Positions 27,343 through 37,531 of a DNA stretch of 64,000 bases are shown here, one piece after another. Numbering within the stretch: the stretch's first letter is position 1; every line of letters begins with the position of its first letter. The position numbers and the translations under genes are program-made. The stretch is taken from contig CBIHON010000008.1 of assembly GCA_966211965.1 (NCBI GenBank), positions 1 to 64,000 of the forward strand, read 5' to 3'. A model generated the notes under the pieces. That model worked only from the letters and a program-made list of their open reading frames with translations, searched no databases and was not told the DNA's origin. This DNA is from CBIHON01 sp966211965 (GTDB taxonomy: Bacteria; Pseudomonadota; Gammaproteobacteria; Burkholderiales; Burkholderiaceae_D).

Positions 27343-29910
27343 TCACAATGCCGTGTTTTTGAACCCCGTAATCAAGCGATCGATACGCCCCACGGTCTGT
27401 GCGTCCGCCAGCGCCGCCAGTCCGCACAGGCGCAGCATCTGCGCCTCCTGCGCCACCGGCTTCTGCCCTGCCTTCAACGAGGATTGCAATACTTCCACCT
27501 GCAGCTTGAGACGTTCGCGCGACAGCTCGGGCGGACTGTCGATGCCCATGGTGATTTCCAGGTGCAGCAGCTCATGCGCCAGCGTGGCGCGATTCTGTTC
27601 GAGCAAGGCAGCATATTGGCTGGCGCCGGTATTCAAGGCCGTGATCGCGCCATCGAAACGCTGCCGCATCGTGCGCTCAAGCGTATTCGGCAAAACCGGC
27701 AGCGCCTGCCAATCCGCTTCCCAAGCCGCGCAGCCGGCGGCGTCCGGAATCTGCCCGCTTGCGATTGCGGTCTCCACCGCTTGGCATAACAGCACTTTGT
27801 CGTGCAGCGCATTGAACTGCGCCACCGCCGCAGCTTGTTTGGCAACATCCAGTTGCTTCTGCAACGCCGCCGCCGCGCTCTTGTAGCGCGCCTCGATCTG
27901 CACTTCCGCAGCGCGCGGCACCGGCCCGATGGCGAGCCAGGCATCCTTGCCTTCGCGCAGGGCCTTGGCGACCGCCGCATCAGAGGTGCCGAGCGCGCTT
28001 TCCAGCGCTGCGCACACGGCCTCCTTCTGTTGCAAATGCTGTTGCCGGTCGGCCTCGGCTGCGACTGCCTCTTCCTTGCGCTTGGCAAACACCGCATCGC
28101 ACGCGCCCCGAAAACGCTGCCACAACTCTTGCTCTTCCTTGCGAGCCAGCGGCAGCGACTTGGCCTGCTCTTGCCAGTGCTCCTGCAGCGCGCGCAGTGC
28201 CTCCGGCGCGCTACGGTCGAGAGGATTCAGCGCGATCGCTTCGGCGATCAATTTTTCGCGCCGCTTGATTTCGATTTCGCGTTGCCGGGTCAAGGGTGCC
28301 GACAAGACTTGCAGCGCGCACTCGAACTCGCCATCGAGACGCTTTTTTTCCTTGCGGTCAATAGTGCCGAGCCGCTGCCACGCCTGTTCGGTACGCGTGC
28401 AAAATGCGGCGACGGCTTTCCAGTCCACCGCACCGGCATCTTCTTCGGTGCAGTGCGAATCCTGGGCGAATTGTGCAATCTCGGCAATCATGGCCTGCGC
28501 CTTGAGCTGGTTCTGCTGCCGCTCATCGGCCAGCTTCTTGAAGTGCGCAGCGGCCGGTGCATAGGCCGTCGTGCAGGCCGCATCAAAACGCTCCCACAAT
28601 TCCCGGGGCGCGGGGCCGGCGGAGGCATCGAGCGATTTCCAACGTTCGCGCAAGCTGCCTACTTTCTTCGCCAATTCCGGCACGGCAAGCGCCTGGGCTG
28701 GTAAGCCTTCAGCCGCCTTCAGCAATTCCTCGCGAGAAACATTGCCTCCCCAGCGCGCCCAGCCCTGCAGGCGGCCCAACTCGGCGCGGGCTTTCGCCAA
28801 AGCCGCGGAGTCCGCCTCCGACAAGCGCGCTGCTTTCAAATCAATGGCGCGCAACACCTTGTCATGCTCGGAAGCGACTTGCAAGACGCCATCTTGCAGG
28901 GCCTTTTCCATCCCTTCCAATGCTTCGGAAAATTGCTGCCTGGTATCCTGTCTGGTTTCCTGCACCACGACCGGTTTCGCCTTGCGCGATGCCTCGCGCA
29001 ATTCCTGCACACGCTGCAGCAAGGCATCGAAGCGGGCTTGCAGCGCGGCCTGGTGCGGCCCGTCGTGCAGGCTCGGCAAGGCTTGCCACGCCTGTCTCAG
29101 TGCGTTTTCTTTCAACCCGGCCGGGTCGCTGTCTTCCCACGCCTGCAATGCTTCCTGGCGCGCGCCAATTGCTGCGTGGCGCTCAGCCAATTCACCCAGC
29201 ATTTGCCTGAAATCGCCATGCCGCTGCGCGAATTCGGGCAGCAAATGCTTGGGCAACGAAGCCGCTTCCGGCGAAGCGCGATATTGCGCCATCTCCTGCT
29301 CCAGAGCATCCAACGTCTGCGTAAGGTCCTCCGGCGTCGCGAGGTCGGCGCCTTCCCTGGCTTTTTCCAGGCGTGCCAGCACGTCGATGATGGCGCGCTG
29401 CAGCGCGGCCTGCGCCTCCAGCCGTTCGCGCAAGACGGCACGTGCGCTTTCGAACGTGCTGCACGCTGAAGCCGGCGGCGTGTCAATCGCCTGCCAGGCG
29501 CGATCTAGCTCAGCAACCTGATTCGGCATCAATTGTGCCTCCTGCCCAAGCCGCAAGGCGTCTTCCACGCAACGTTCGGCCTGCTGCTGCTTCAGAGTTT
29601 GCTGCTGCAGCAAATCCAGCCGTGCCTGCATCAGCTTGGCCACGCGGCGGTCGGAATTGCGCATGGCCTGAAGCACCTGCTCCAGCATCGGTGCCGACAC
29701 CACGTGCTCTGCGGCCTTCAAACGGGCATCCGCAAACTCGCATTGCAGGATGAATTCGACGGCAGCCGCTTCCGCGCCGTTCAGCGCCTCGGCTGCCGCC
29801 AAGGCCGCCTGCTTTGGCGGAATCTGTGCGGGTTCCGGCTTCGGTGCCGAGACCGGAGTTTGCGGAGCTTCGGATTTGCGGGCGGAACGTTTAAATATGA
29901 AGTCGAACAT
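27343..29910 (-). CDS. DUF349 domain protein
   Basis: 855 residues from MFDFIFKRSARKSEAPQ (ATG 29910); the longer frame upstream is unconserved. It is a soluble, very Ala/Gln/Glu/Arg-rich, mostly helical protein, with repeated DUF349 units marked by W..L......ELWERF (for example WKSLDASAGPAPRELWERFD and SLPLARKEEQELWQRFRG). Coiled-coil character is strong throughout. The function of the family is unsettled. It is divergent from urtA, with a 376-bp gap that holds the urt control region. Confidence 0.85.
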   Translation of the reverse strand: MFDFIFKRSARKSEAPQTPVSAPKPEPAQIPPKQAALAAAEALNGAEAAAVEFILQCEFADARLKAAEHVVSAPMLEQVLQAMRNSDRRVAKLMQARLDLLQQQTLKQQQAERCVEDALRLGQEAQLMPNQVAELDRAWQAIDTPPASACSTFESARAVLRERLEAQAALQRAIIDVLARLEKAREGADLATPEDLTQTLDALEQEMAQYRASPEAASLPKHLLPEFAQRHGDFRQMLGELAERHAAIGARQEALQAWEDSDPAGLKENALRQAWQALPSLHDGPHQAALQARFDALLQRVQELREASRKAKPVVVQETRQDTRQQFSEALEGMEKALQDGVLQVASEHDKVLRAIDLKAARLSEADSAALAKARAELGRLQGWARWGGNVSREELLKAAEGLPAQALAVPELAKKVGSLRERWKSLDASAGPAPRELWERFDAACTTAYAPAAAHFKKLADERQQNQLKAQAMIAEIAQFAQDSHCTEEDAGAVDWKAVAAFCTRTEQAWQRLGTIDRKEKKRLDGEFECALQVLSAPLTRQREIEIKRREKLIAEAIALNPLDRSAPEALRALQEHWQEQAKSLPLARKEEQELWQRFRGACDAVFAKRKEEAVAAEADRQQHLQQKEAVCAALESALGTSDAAVAKALREGKDAWLAIGPVPRAAEVQIEARYKSAAAALQKQLDVAKQAAAVAQFNALHDKVLLCQAVETAIASGQIPDAAGCAAWEADWQALPVLPNTLERTMRQRFDGAITALNTGASQYAALLEQNRATLAHELLHLEITMGIDSPPELSRERLKLQVEVLQSSLKAGQKPVAQEAQMLRLCGLAALADAQTVGRIDRLITGFKNTAL

Positions 29911-30098
29911 GGATGGACTTGGAAAGGTCGGACAAGGCAGCATCATAGCAAGCCGCCATGTCCCGGTGCGATTTGTTGATGTGCGCTGTTTGAGGAATAG
30001 CAAAGCTTGAGGACGGAAACCACGGTATGGCGCAACGTGAAGCGCAGCCCAGAACGCTCCAAGTCCGCCCGTATGACGCACTAATGCGAGTCACAAAA

Positions 30099-30113
30099 GC
30101 ACCAAAATAGTGA
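30099..30113 (+). promoter_or_regulatory. NtrC-like binding site upstream of urtA
   Basis: GCAC, 7 bp, GTGA matches the NtrC pattern GCAC-N7-GTGC except the last base. It lies about 85 bp before the sigma-54 promoter, a distance usual for an enhancer. The CTTGTGCACAAG palindrome at 30177-30188 is a second possible site. Confidence 0.45.
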
Positions 30114-30195
30114 CCTGCATACCAAATAGCCAAACTTCCGCACCGAAATAAATCAGGTTTGAAATATATGTATACCATCTTGTGCACAAGTTCGA

Positions 30196-30211
30196 TGGCG
30201 CGCAAATTGCT
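30196..30211 (+). promoter_or_regulatory. Sigma-54 promoter of the urt-ure cluster
   Basis: TGGCGCG, 4 bp, TTGCT matches the -24/-12 consensus TGGCACG-N4-TTGCW with one mismatch, and the GG and GC elements have the required 10-bp spacing. It lies 75 bp before the urtA ATG. Confidence 0.7.
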
Positions 30212-30286
30212 AACGTGGACATGCGAATAATCGCGCTACTCAAGCACTCGCACTCATATAGACACCACCTACTGTAGGAGCAACCC

Positions 30287-31540
30287 ATGTCCCGTCGCAC
30301 CCTTCTCAAAGCGACCGCTGTCGGCGCTTTGGCCTTAGTCGCGTCCACCTTGGCGCCGCAAGCATTTGCTGCCGACACGATCAAAGTCGGCATCCTCCAC
30401 TCCTTGTCCGGCACTATGGCGATCTCGGAAACCTCGTTGAAAGACGTGGCCCTGATGACGATCGACGAAATCAATGCCAAAGGCGGCGTGATGGGCAAGA
30501 AACTGGAAGCAGTCGTTGTCGACCCGGCTTCCAACTGGCCGCTGTTTGCTGAAAAAGCCCGTCAGTTGATTACCCAGGACAAAGTGTCGGTCGTATTCGG
30601 TTGCTGGACTTCGGTGTCGCGCAAATCAACGCTGCCGGTCTTCAAGGAATTGAACAGCCTGCTCTTCTATCCCGTGCAATATGAAGGCGAAGAGCTGGAA
30701 AAGAACGTCTTCTACACCGGCGCCGCGCCCAACCAGCAAGCGATCCCCGCCACCGAATACCTGATGTCGAAAGAAGGCGGCGGCGCCAAGCGTTTCGTCC
30801 TGCTCGGGACCGACTATGTGTATCCACGCACCACCAACAAGATCCTGCGTGCATTCCTCAAATCCAAAGGCGTGAAAGAGTCCGACATCGACGAGGTCTA
30901 TACGCCGTTCGGCCACTCCGATTATCAAACCATCGTCGCCAACATCAAGAAATTTTCCGCAGGCGGCAAGACGGCGGTGATCTCCACCATCAACGGCGAC
31001 TCCAACGTGCCGTTCTACAAAGAGCTGGGCAATGCCGGCTTGAAAGCGACCGACGTCCCGGTCGTCGCCTTCTCGGTGGGTGAAGAAGAATTGCGCGGCG
31101 TCGACACCAAACCGTTGCTCGGCCACCTGGCTGCATGGAATTACTTCCAGTCAGTGAAAAATCCGGTGAACGAAGCCTTCATCAAGCAATGGAAAGCCTA
31201 CGCCATCGCCAAGAAACTGCCGAACGCCAACACCGTCGTGACCAACGACCCGATGGAAGCAACCTACGTCGGCATCCATATGTGGAAGCAGGCTGTCGAG
31301 AAAGCCAAGTCGACCGATACCGACAAAGTCATCGCTGCGATGGGCGGCCAGACCTTCAAGTCGCCATCCGGTTTCGAATTGGTAATGGATGCAACCAATC
31401 ACCATTTGCACAAGCCGGTCATGATCGGAGAGATCAAGGGCGACGGCCAGTTCAGCGTGGTTTGGAAGACCAAGGGTCCGGTGCGTGCGCAGCCTTGGAG
31501 CCCGTATATTCCTGGTAACGAGGGTAAGCAGAAGCTGTAA
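30287..31540 (+). CDS. urtA: Urea ABC transporter, substrate-binding protein
   Basis: 417 residues. It binds urea in the periplasm and delivers it to UrtBC. The N-terminus MSRRTLLKATAVGALALVAS is a Tat-like signal ending around QAFAADT. Family features are VGILHSLSGTMAISETSLKD, WTSVSRKSTLPVF and YVYPRTTNKI. TAGGAG precedes the ATG. It is the first gene of the urt operon, 64 bp downstream of the sigma-54 promoter; a 358-bp gap with hairpins separates it from urtB. Confidence 0.95.
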   Translation: MSRRTLLKATAVGALALVASTLAPQAFAADTIKVGILHSLSGTMAISETSLKDVALMTIDEINAKGGVMGKKLEAVVVDPASNWPLFAEKARQLITQDKVSVVFGCWTSVSRKSTLPVFKELNSLLFYPVQYEGEELEKNVFYTGAAPNQQAIPATEYLMSKEGGGAKRFVLLGTDYVYPRTTNKILRAFLKSKGVKESDIDEVYTPFGHSDYQTIVANIKKFSAGGKTAVISTINGDSNVPFYKELGNAGLKATDVPVVAFSVGEEELRGVDTKPLLGHLAAWNYFQSVKNPVNEAFIKQWKAYAIAKKLPNANTVVTNDPMEATYVGIHMWKQAVEKAKSTDTDKVIAAMGGQTFKSPSGFELVMDATNHHLHKPVMIGEIKGDGQFSVVWKTKGPVRAQPWSPYIPGNEGKQKL

Positions 31541-31549
31541 TGTTGTGGT

Positions 31550-31579
31550 GTAGGGTGGGCACGCTTTTGTGCCCATGCG
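31550..31579. repeat. REP-like hairpin after urtA
   Basis: GTAGGGTGGGCAC (31550-31562) and GTGCCCATGCG (31569-31579) form a stem starting 9 bp after the urtA stop. It belongs to the same family as 5379-5411, with a different loop. It may stabilise the urtA mRNA or reduce read-through. Confidence 0.65.
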
Positions 31580-31683
31580 TAAATGCAAAACGGGGCCAGC
31601 CAACAAATTTGGCCGTCACCCGCCAAGGAAAAATAGCAAGAAGAGGTAACAGTCGTACCATGAGCCGGGATGTGGCTTTTCCG

Positions 31684-31844
31684 GTGTCGCATCCTGCAAA
31701 TAGTCTGTCAATCCAAGCGATGGATTGTCGTGCCAGACGAGGCGCAAACCACAGCGATAGCGGTGTTCTATCGCGAGGATTTGCAACGACATATGGCGCG
31801 GCAAGCCGCGCTTGGATTGGCTGAATATTTGCAGGATGCGACAC
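31684..31844. repeat. Long inverted repeat between urtA and urtB
   Basis: Arms at 31684-31719 and 31809-31844 share GTGTCGCATCCTGCAAATA and CAATCCAAGCG, about 36 bp each with three or four mismatches, around an 89-bp spacer. A weaker match (AGCCGGG) extends outward. It could fold into a large hairpin in the urt mRNA or be a degraded insertion element. Confidence 0.7.
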
Positions 31845-31898
31845 TTACCATGCCCCGGCTTTTTTTCGTCCGCATATTTCGTGAGCATCCTCCACTCA

Positions 31899-33503
31899 AT
31901 GAGATCGCTACAAAAGATATTTGTCGCCGCCTTTTTATGTGCGCAAGCCTGGACTGCACAAGCCGCAATCGACCCGGCCTTGCTCAAACCGCTGGCCGGC
32001 GACGATCCCGATGCCCGCATCGAAGCGGTCAACAAGATTGCCGCGCTGGGCAATGAAGACGCCTTCAAGGTGCTGGAGGCGCTGAAAAACGACGCGCTCT
32101 ACGCCAAGCCCGACGGCCAGGTCTTCATCATCGAAAACGGCCAGGCCCTTAATCCCGCCACCGACCAGAAAGGCGCGCCCCCCGAGGGCGCGGACAGCAT
32201 CACGGTCAATAACCGCCTGCGCGGCGCACTCGAGGAAGCGCTCTCCGGATTCAAGCTGTTGTCGCAAGACCGCGCAGTGCGCCTGGCCGCCGTGCTGGAC
32301 TTGCAAAAAAGCGCAAATGTCGCGCAAATTCCACTGATCACAAAGGCACTCGCGAAAGAAAGCGACCCCGAAATCAAATCGTTGCTGCAACTGGTCGCAG
32401 CCACTGCCAATCTGCAATCGCCCGATGCCGTGATTCGCAAAGCCGCAGTGAAATCCCTGGCCGAAAGCACCAACGCCAACCTGAAACCTGCACTGCAAAA
32501 AATGCTCGAAAAAAATCCGGACGGCAGCAATATCGAGCCGGATGAGGCAGTGCGCATCGAAGCGGTGCACACGCTGGAAGCACTCAACAGCCGCCTGGCA
32601 CGCACCGAATTCGTCGGCAACCTGTTCTACGGTATTTCGCTCGGCAGCGTGCTCCTGCTCGCCGCATTGGGCCTGGCGATCACCTTCGGCCTGATGGGCA
32701 TCATCAACATGGCGCATGGCGAATTGCTGATGATCGGCGCCTATACCACCTACGTCTGCCAACTCGCATTCCGCAAATTTTTGCCCGGCGCGATCGACGC
32801 CTATCTGCTGGTCGCGCTGCCGGCCGCTTTCATCGTCGCCGGCGCGGTCGGCATCGTGCTGGAGCGCACCGTGATCCGCTGGCTCTACGGCCGCCCGCTC
32901 GAAACCCTGCTCGCCACCTGGGGCATCAGTCTGATGCTGATGCAACTGGTGCGCACGATTTTCGGCGCGCAAAATGTCGAAGTCGCGAACCCGTCCTGGA
33001 TGTCGGGCGGCATCACGGTGCTGGGCTCGCTGGTGCTGTCGTACAACCGCATCGTGATCATTTTCTTTGCGCTGTTCGTGGTCGCCGCGGTCTGGCTGAT
33101 CTTGAACAAGACGCGGCTGGGCCTGTTCGTGCGCGCCGTCACGCAAAACCGCCGCATGGCCGATTGCGTCGGCGTCTCGACCGGCAGGGTCGACATGATG
33201 ACCTTCGGCCTCGGCTCCGGCATCGCGGGCCTGGGCGGCGTCGCCTTGTCGCAGCTCGGCAATGTCGGGCCGGACCTGGGCCAGGGCTATATCGTCGATT
33301 CTTTCATGGTGGTGGTGCTGGGCGGTGTCGGCCAGTTGGCTGGCACCGTGATCGCCGCGATCGGTCTGGGTGAAGTCAATAAATTTCTCGAACCGGTGGC
33401 AGGCGCCGTGATGGCAAAAATCGCGATTCTGGTTTTCATCATCATCTTCATCCAGAAACGTCCGCAAGGTTTGTTTGCGATGAAAGGCAGGAGCGTGGAA
33501 TGA
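31899..33503 (+). CDS. urtB: Urea ABC transporter, permease UrtB
   Basis: 534 residues from MRSLQKIFVAAFLCAQAW (ATG 31899), which gives a proper signal peptide (to AQAA); the frame is open upstream to 31812. UrtB has a long N-terminal periplasmic part (about 25-240, with HEAT-like helices such as DPDARIEAVNKIAALGNEDA) before a LivH-type permease (FGLMGIINMAHGELLMIGAY, GVGQLAGTVIAAIGLGEVNK). It forms the membrane channel with UrtC. It overlaps urtC by 4 bp. Confidence 0.94.
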   Translation: MRSLQKIFVAAFLCAQAWTAQAAIDPALLKPLAGDDPDARIEAVNKIAALGNEDAFKVLEALKNDALYAKPDGQVFIIENGQALNPATDQKGAPPEGADSITVNNRLRGALEEALSGFKLLSQDRAVRLAAVLDLQKSANVAQIPLITKALAKESDPEIKSLLQLVAATANLQSPDAVIRKAAVKSLAESTNANLKPALQKMLEKNPDGSNIEPDEAVRIEAVHTLEALNSRLARTEFVGNLFYGISLGSVLLLAALGLAITFGLMGIINMAHGELLMIGAYTTYVCQLAFRKFLPGAIDAYLLVALPAAFIVAGAVGIVLERTVIRWLYGRPLETLLATWGISLMLMQLVRTIFGAQNVEVANPSWMSGGITVLGSLVLSYNRIVIIFFALFVVAAVWLILNKTRLGLFVRAVTQNRRMADCVGVSTGRVDMMTFGLGSGIAGLGGVALSQLGNVGPDLGQGYIVDSFMVVVLGGVGQLAGTVIAAIGLGEVNKFLEPVAGAVMAKIAILVFIIIFIQKRPQGLFAMKGRSVE

Positions 33504-34581
33504 AGCCATCCCTATTTTCCCGTCCGGCCTGGACCGGCATCGTAGTGTGCGTGGCGATCCTCGCATTGCTGCCTATTCTCAACCTGACTTTTGCTCCTGG
33601 CGCTGCGCTGCATGTCTCCAGCTACACGGTTGCGTTGATCGGCAAATTCATGTGCTATGCATTGGCCGCATTGGCGCTCGATCTGGTATGGGGCTACACC
33701 GGCATTCTGTCGCTCGGGCATGGCGTATTCTTCGCATTGGGCGGCTATGCCCACGGCATGTACCTGATGCGCGCCATCGGCCGCGACGGCGTGTATCAAA
33801 GCGATCTGCCGGACTTCATGGTCTTTCTCGACTGGAAAGCTTATCCCTGGTATTGGTCCCTGACCGACAACTTCTGGTATTGCATGGCGCTGGTGGTTCT
33901 GGCACCGGGCGTGCTGGCTTTCGTGTTCGGCTATTTCGCCTTCCGCTCGCGCATCAAGGGCGTGTATTTTTCGATCATCACCCAAGCGATGACCTTCGCT
34001 TTCATGCTGCTGTTCTTCCGCAACAACACCGGCTTCGGCGGCAACAACGGCTTCACCGACTTCAAGCGCATCCTCGGCTACACCATCACCGCGCCGTCGA
34101 CCAAGGCGGCGCTGTACCTGATCACACTGGGATTCCTGCTGGGCGCCTTGATCCTGTGCCGCTGGATCGTCACATCGAAACTGGGCCGCGTACTGCAAGC
34201 GGTGCGCGACTCGGAATCGCGATTGATGTTCATCGGCTACAACCCATTGTGGTTCAAGCTGTTCGTATGGACGCTGTCGGCTGTCTTGTGCGGCATCGCC
34301 GGCGCCTTGTACGTACCGCAGGTCGGCATCATCAATCCATCCGAAATGTCGCCGGGAAATTCGATCGAGATGGTGATCTGGGCTGCGATGGGCGGACGCG
34401 GCACCCTGGTCGGGCCGATCATCGGCGCCTTCTCGGTGAACGGCTTGAAGAGCTGGTTCACCGCCGCCTTCCCGGACCTTTGGCTGTCTGCGCTGGGCCT
34501 GATTTTCATCCTGGTGACCTTGTTCATGCCGCACGGCATACTCGGATTGGCAAGCAGGCTGAAGAAGAACCGGGAGGCCGC

Positions 34582-34585
<4 letters not shown>
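33500..34585 (+). CDS. urtC: Urea ABC transporter, permease UrtC
   Basis: 361 residues, LivM-type permease with about nine membrane segments. Characteristic stretches are YALAALALDLVWGYTGILSL, GHGVFFALGGYAHGMYLMR, GNNGFTDFKRILGY and MVIWAAMGGRGTLVGPIIGA. The ATG overlaps the urtB stop (ATGA) and its stop overlaps the urtD start, so translation is coupled through the three genes. Confidence 0.95.
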
Positions 34586-35436
<851 letters not shown>

Positions 35437-35476
35437 TGCAAGAAAAAATACACCGCGCATCATTGTTTTAGCCCCC

Positions 35477-35490
35477 CTCCCGCGAGGGAG
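35477..35490. repeat. Small REP-like hairpin between urtD and urtE
   Basis: CTCCC, GCGA, GGGAG in a C-rich context, in the 92-bp gap between urtD and urtE. It resembles the CCCTCCCGC words inside the ureC insertion at 39333-39376. It may act as an mRNA stabiliser or weak attenuator. Confidence 0.4.
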
Positions 35491-35528
35491 AAGGAATATC
35501 AAGAAAATACATGCCCCAGTAGGAATTC

Positions 35529-36227
35529 ATGCTGAACGTCGAACAACTCAACCAATACTACGGCGCCGCCCACACTCTGCGCGGCATCTCGCTGTCGCTG
35601 GAAAAAGGCCAATGCCTGACCCTGCTCGGACGCAACGGCGTCGGCAAGACCACACTGCTGAAATGCCTGATGGGCGTGCTGCCGATAGCCAGCGGCCATG
35701 TCACCCTGGAAGGCCGCGACATCACCAAGCTGAAACCGCATGAGCGGGCAGCAGCAGGCATCGCCTATGTTCCACAAGGGCGCGAAATTTTCGCGCGCCT
35801 GACTGTGGAAGAAAACCTGCTGATGGGCATGGCGACCAAGTCCGGCAAAAAAGCCTCAACCATCAAGGGCGAAATCTACGAGCTATTCCCTGTCCTCAAG
35901 GAAATGCTGCATCGGCGCGGCGGCGACCTGTCGGGTGGGCAGCAGCAGCAACTGGCGATTGCCCGCGCCCTGCTGGCGGAGCCGAAGCTGATCATTCTGG
36001 ATGAGCCGACCGAAGGCATCCAGCCCTCCATCATCAAGGATATCGAACGCGTGATCCGCATGCTGCGCCAGCGCGGCGACATGGCGATCCTGCTGTGCGA
36101 ACAGTATTTCGATTTCGCGCAGGCGCTGGCCGACAAGTTCGTAGTGCTGTCGCGCGGCGAAGTGGTCGCGGCCGGCGCCCAGGACCAGATGAATGACGAG
36201 GACGTGAAGCGGCACTTGGCGGTATAG
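35529..36227 (+). CDS. urtE: Urea ABC transporter, ATPase UrtE
   Basis: 232 residues, LivF-type. Walker A GRNGVGKTTLLKC (residues 35-47), signature LSGGQQQQLAIARALL, Walker B LIILDEPTEGIQPS. It forms a heterodimer with UrtD. AGTAGGAATTC provides a ribosome site just before the ATG. It ends 7 bp before ureD, so transport and urease genes are one unit. Confidence 0.95.
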   Translation: MLNVEQLNQYYGAAHTLRGISLSLEKGQCLTLLGRNGVGKTTLLKCLMGVLPIASGHVTLEGRDITKLKPHERAAAGIAYVPQGREIFARLTVEENLLMGMATKSGKKASTIKGEIYELFPVLKEMLHRRGGDLSGGQQQQLAIARALLAEPKLIILDEPTEGIQPSIIKDIERVIRMLRQRGDMAILLCEQYFDFAQALADKFVVLSRGEVVAAGAQDQMNDEDVKRHLAV

Positions 36228-36234
36228 TTTCGGC

Positions 36235-37116
36235 ATGAAGATTGCCGCCGCCGAAATGCCTCTGCCCCCTCCTGTCGCCTTGATCAGGAACAACTGGCAG
36301 GCGCGCTTGACGCTGGGCTTCGCCGACGACGCCGGCACCACGCGCTTGGTCGACCGCAGCCACTTCGGCCCGCTGCGCGTGCAAAAGCCGCTCTACCCTG
36401 AAGGCTCGGCAGTCTGCCACGCGATCGTCGTACATCCGCCGGGCGGTGTCGTGGGTGGCGACCAATTGTCCCTGACTGCCAATGTCGCGGCAGACGCCAA
36501 GGCATTCATTACTACGCCCGGCGCCGCCAAATGGTACAAGGCGAACGGCCAGGAATCGCGCCAGGATGTGTGGCTCGATGTCGCCGCCCACGCCTCGCTC
36601 GAATGGTTGCCGCAGGAGACGATTTTTTTCGACGGCGCACGGGTCGAGCTCCACAACACCATCTGCCTGAGCACGGACGCAAGCTACATCGGCTGCGAAA
36701 TCCTGTGCTTCGGCCGCACCGCGTCCGGTGAATCTTTTCATACCGGCCGCATCGCCCAACGCACTACGATACGCCGCGACGGCAAACTGATCTGGTTCGA
36801 GCAAGGCGCTTTGGCAGGCGGCAACGCGTCCATGCGGAGTCCACTGGGGCTGGCAGGATGCACGGTTTGCGCGACTCTGCTTGCGGTCGGCAAGACGTTG
36901 CCCGCCGCATTGATCCAGGCCATACGCGAAGATGCCACTGTACTTGCCGAGGCCGGTTCCCGCTTTGGTGCGAGCCAGTTAAAATCAGTGTTCGTTGCGC
37001 GCTACTTGGGTGATTCGAGCGAAGCAGCGAAGCAATTGATGATCGGCATCTGGAAAAAATTGCGGCCTGAATTGATCGCACGCGAAGCTGTCATACCGCG
37101 CATATGGAACACCTGA
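36235..37116 (+). CDS. ureD: Urease accessory protein UreD
   Basis: 293 residues. UreD (UreH) with UreF and UreG forms the complex that inserts nickel into apo-urease. Family motifs: LVDRSHFGPLRVQKPLYPEG, VVHPPGGVVGGDQL, TTPGAAKWYK, EWLPQETIFFDGARV and GRTASGESF. Length is normal. Unlike in many clusters, where ureA follows directly, a 415-bp interval with mobile repeats follows here. Confidence 0.94.
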   Translation: MKIAAAEMPLPPPVALIRNNWQARLTLGFADDAGTTRLVDRSHFGPLRVQKPLYPEGSAVCHAIVVHPPGGVVGGDQLSLTANVAADAKAFITTPGAAKWYKANGQESRQDVWLDVAAHASLEWLPQETIFFDGARVELHNTICLSTDASYIGCEILCFGRTASGESFHTGRIAQRTTIRRDGKLIWFEQGALAGGNASMRSPLGLAGCTVCATLLAVGKTLPAALIQAIREDATVLAEAGSRFGASQLKSVFVARYLGDSSEAAKQLMIGIWKKLRPELIAREAVIPRIWNT

Positions 37117-37145
37117 TTTGAGGAGCACCTGATTTGAAGCTTGAC

Positions 37146-37164
37146 GTAGGGCGGATGCAACCCG
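37146..37164 (+). repeat. REP unit GTAGGGCGGATGCAACCCG, left copy
   Basis: This 19-bp word recurs inverted at 37407-37425. The pair would normally fold as one hairpin; here it is separated by a MITE-like element. Confidence 0.7.
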
Positions 37165-37224
37165 CCTAGTGCTGAGACTCATAAATTTCGAAACAAATAA
37201 AGTGATGAATTGTTGCGTCAAACT

Positions 37225-37385
37225 AGTGTCCTGTTCCGCAAATTCGTTGCAAAAGTAAAAGTGGCGAAATCGGGCCGAGACAAGGAAAAAAGCATAGCAA
37301 GGCCGAGGCCTTGCGCGCATTTTTGACGCGGTATCGGCACGGTTCCCGTCATCTTTTATGCAACGGATTTACGGAACAGGATACT
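37225..37385. mobile_element. 161-bp MITE-like element between ureD and ureA
   Basis: Ends AGTGTCCTGTTCCGCAAATT and, inverted, AGTATCCTGTTCCGTAAATC, with similarity continuing to about 30 bp (CGTTGCA). The inside has a perfect GCAAGGCC/GGCCTTGC hairpin at 37297-37314 and no coding potential. It is too short for a transposase; it may be mobilised in trans. It lies between the two REP units at 37146 and 37407. Confidence 0.6.
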
Positions 37386-37406
37386 GGAAACACCGTGAAC
37401 GCAACT

Positions 37407-37425
37407 CGGGTTGCATCCGCCCTAC
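37407..37425 (-). repeat. REP unit GTAGGGCGGATGCAACCCG, right copy
   Basis: Perfect inverted copy of 37146-37164, about 105 bp before the ureA start. Confidence 0.7.
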
Positions 37426-37531
37426 TAGAAGATTGATCTGATGAATAACAAGGCAAGCAAAGGTAGTGGGCAATCTCTCTACGTCATGCAACAAAGACGC
37501 AAAGCATATTCGGCGAACATAGGACAAATAA

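Noticed and set aside
31935..33566. 543-aa minus-strand ORF opposite urtB
   Set aside because: His/Arg/Asp-rich shadow of a membrane permease gene.
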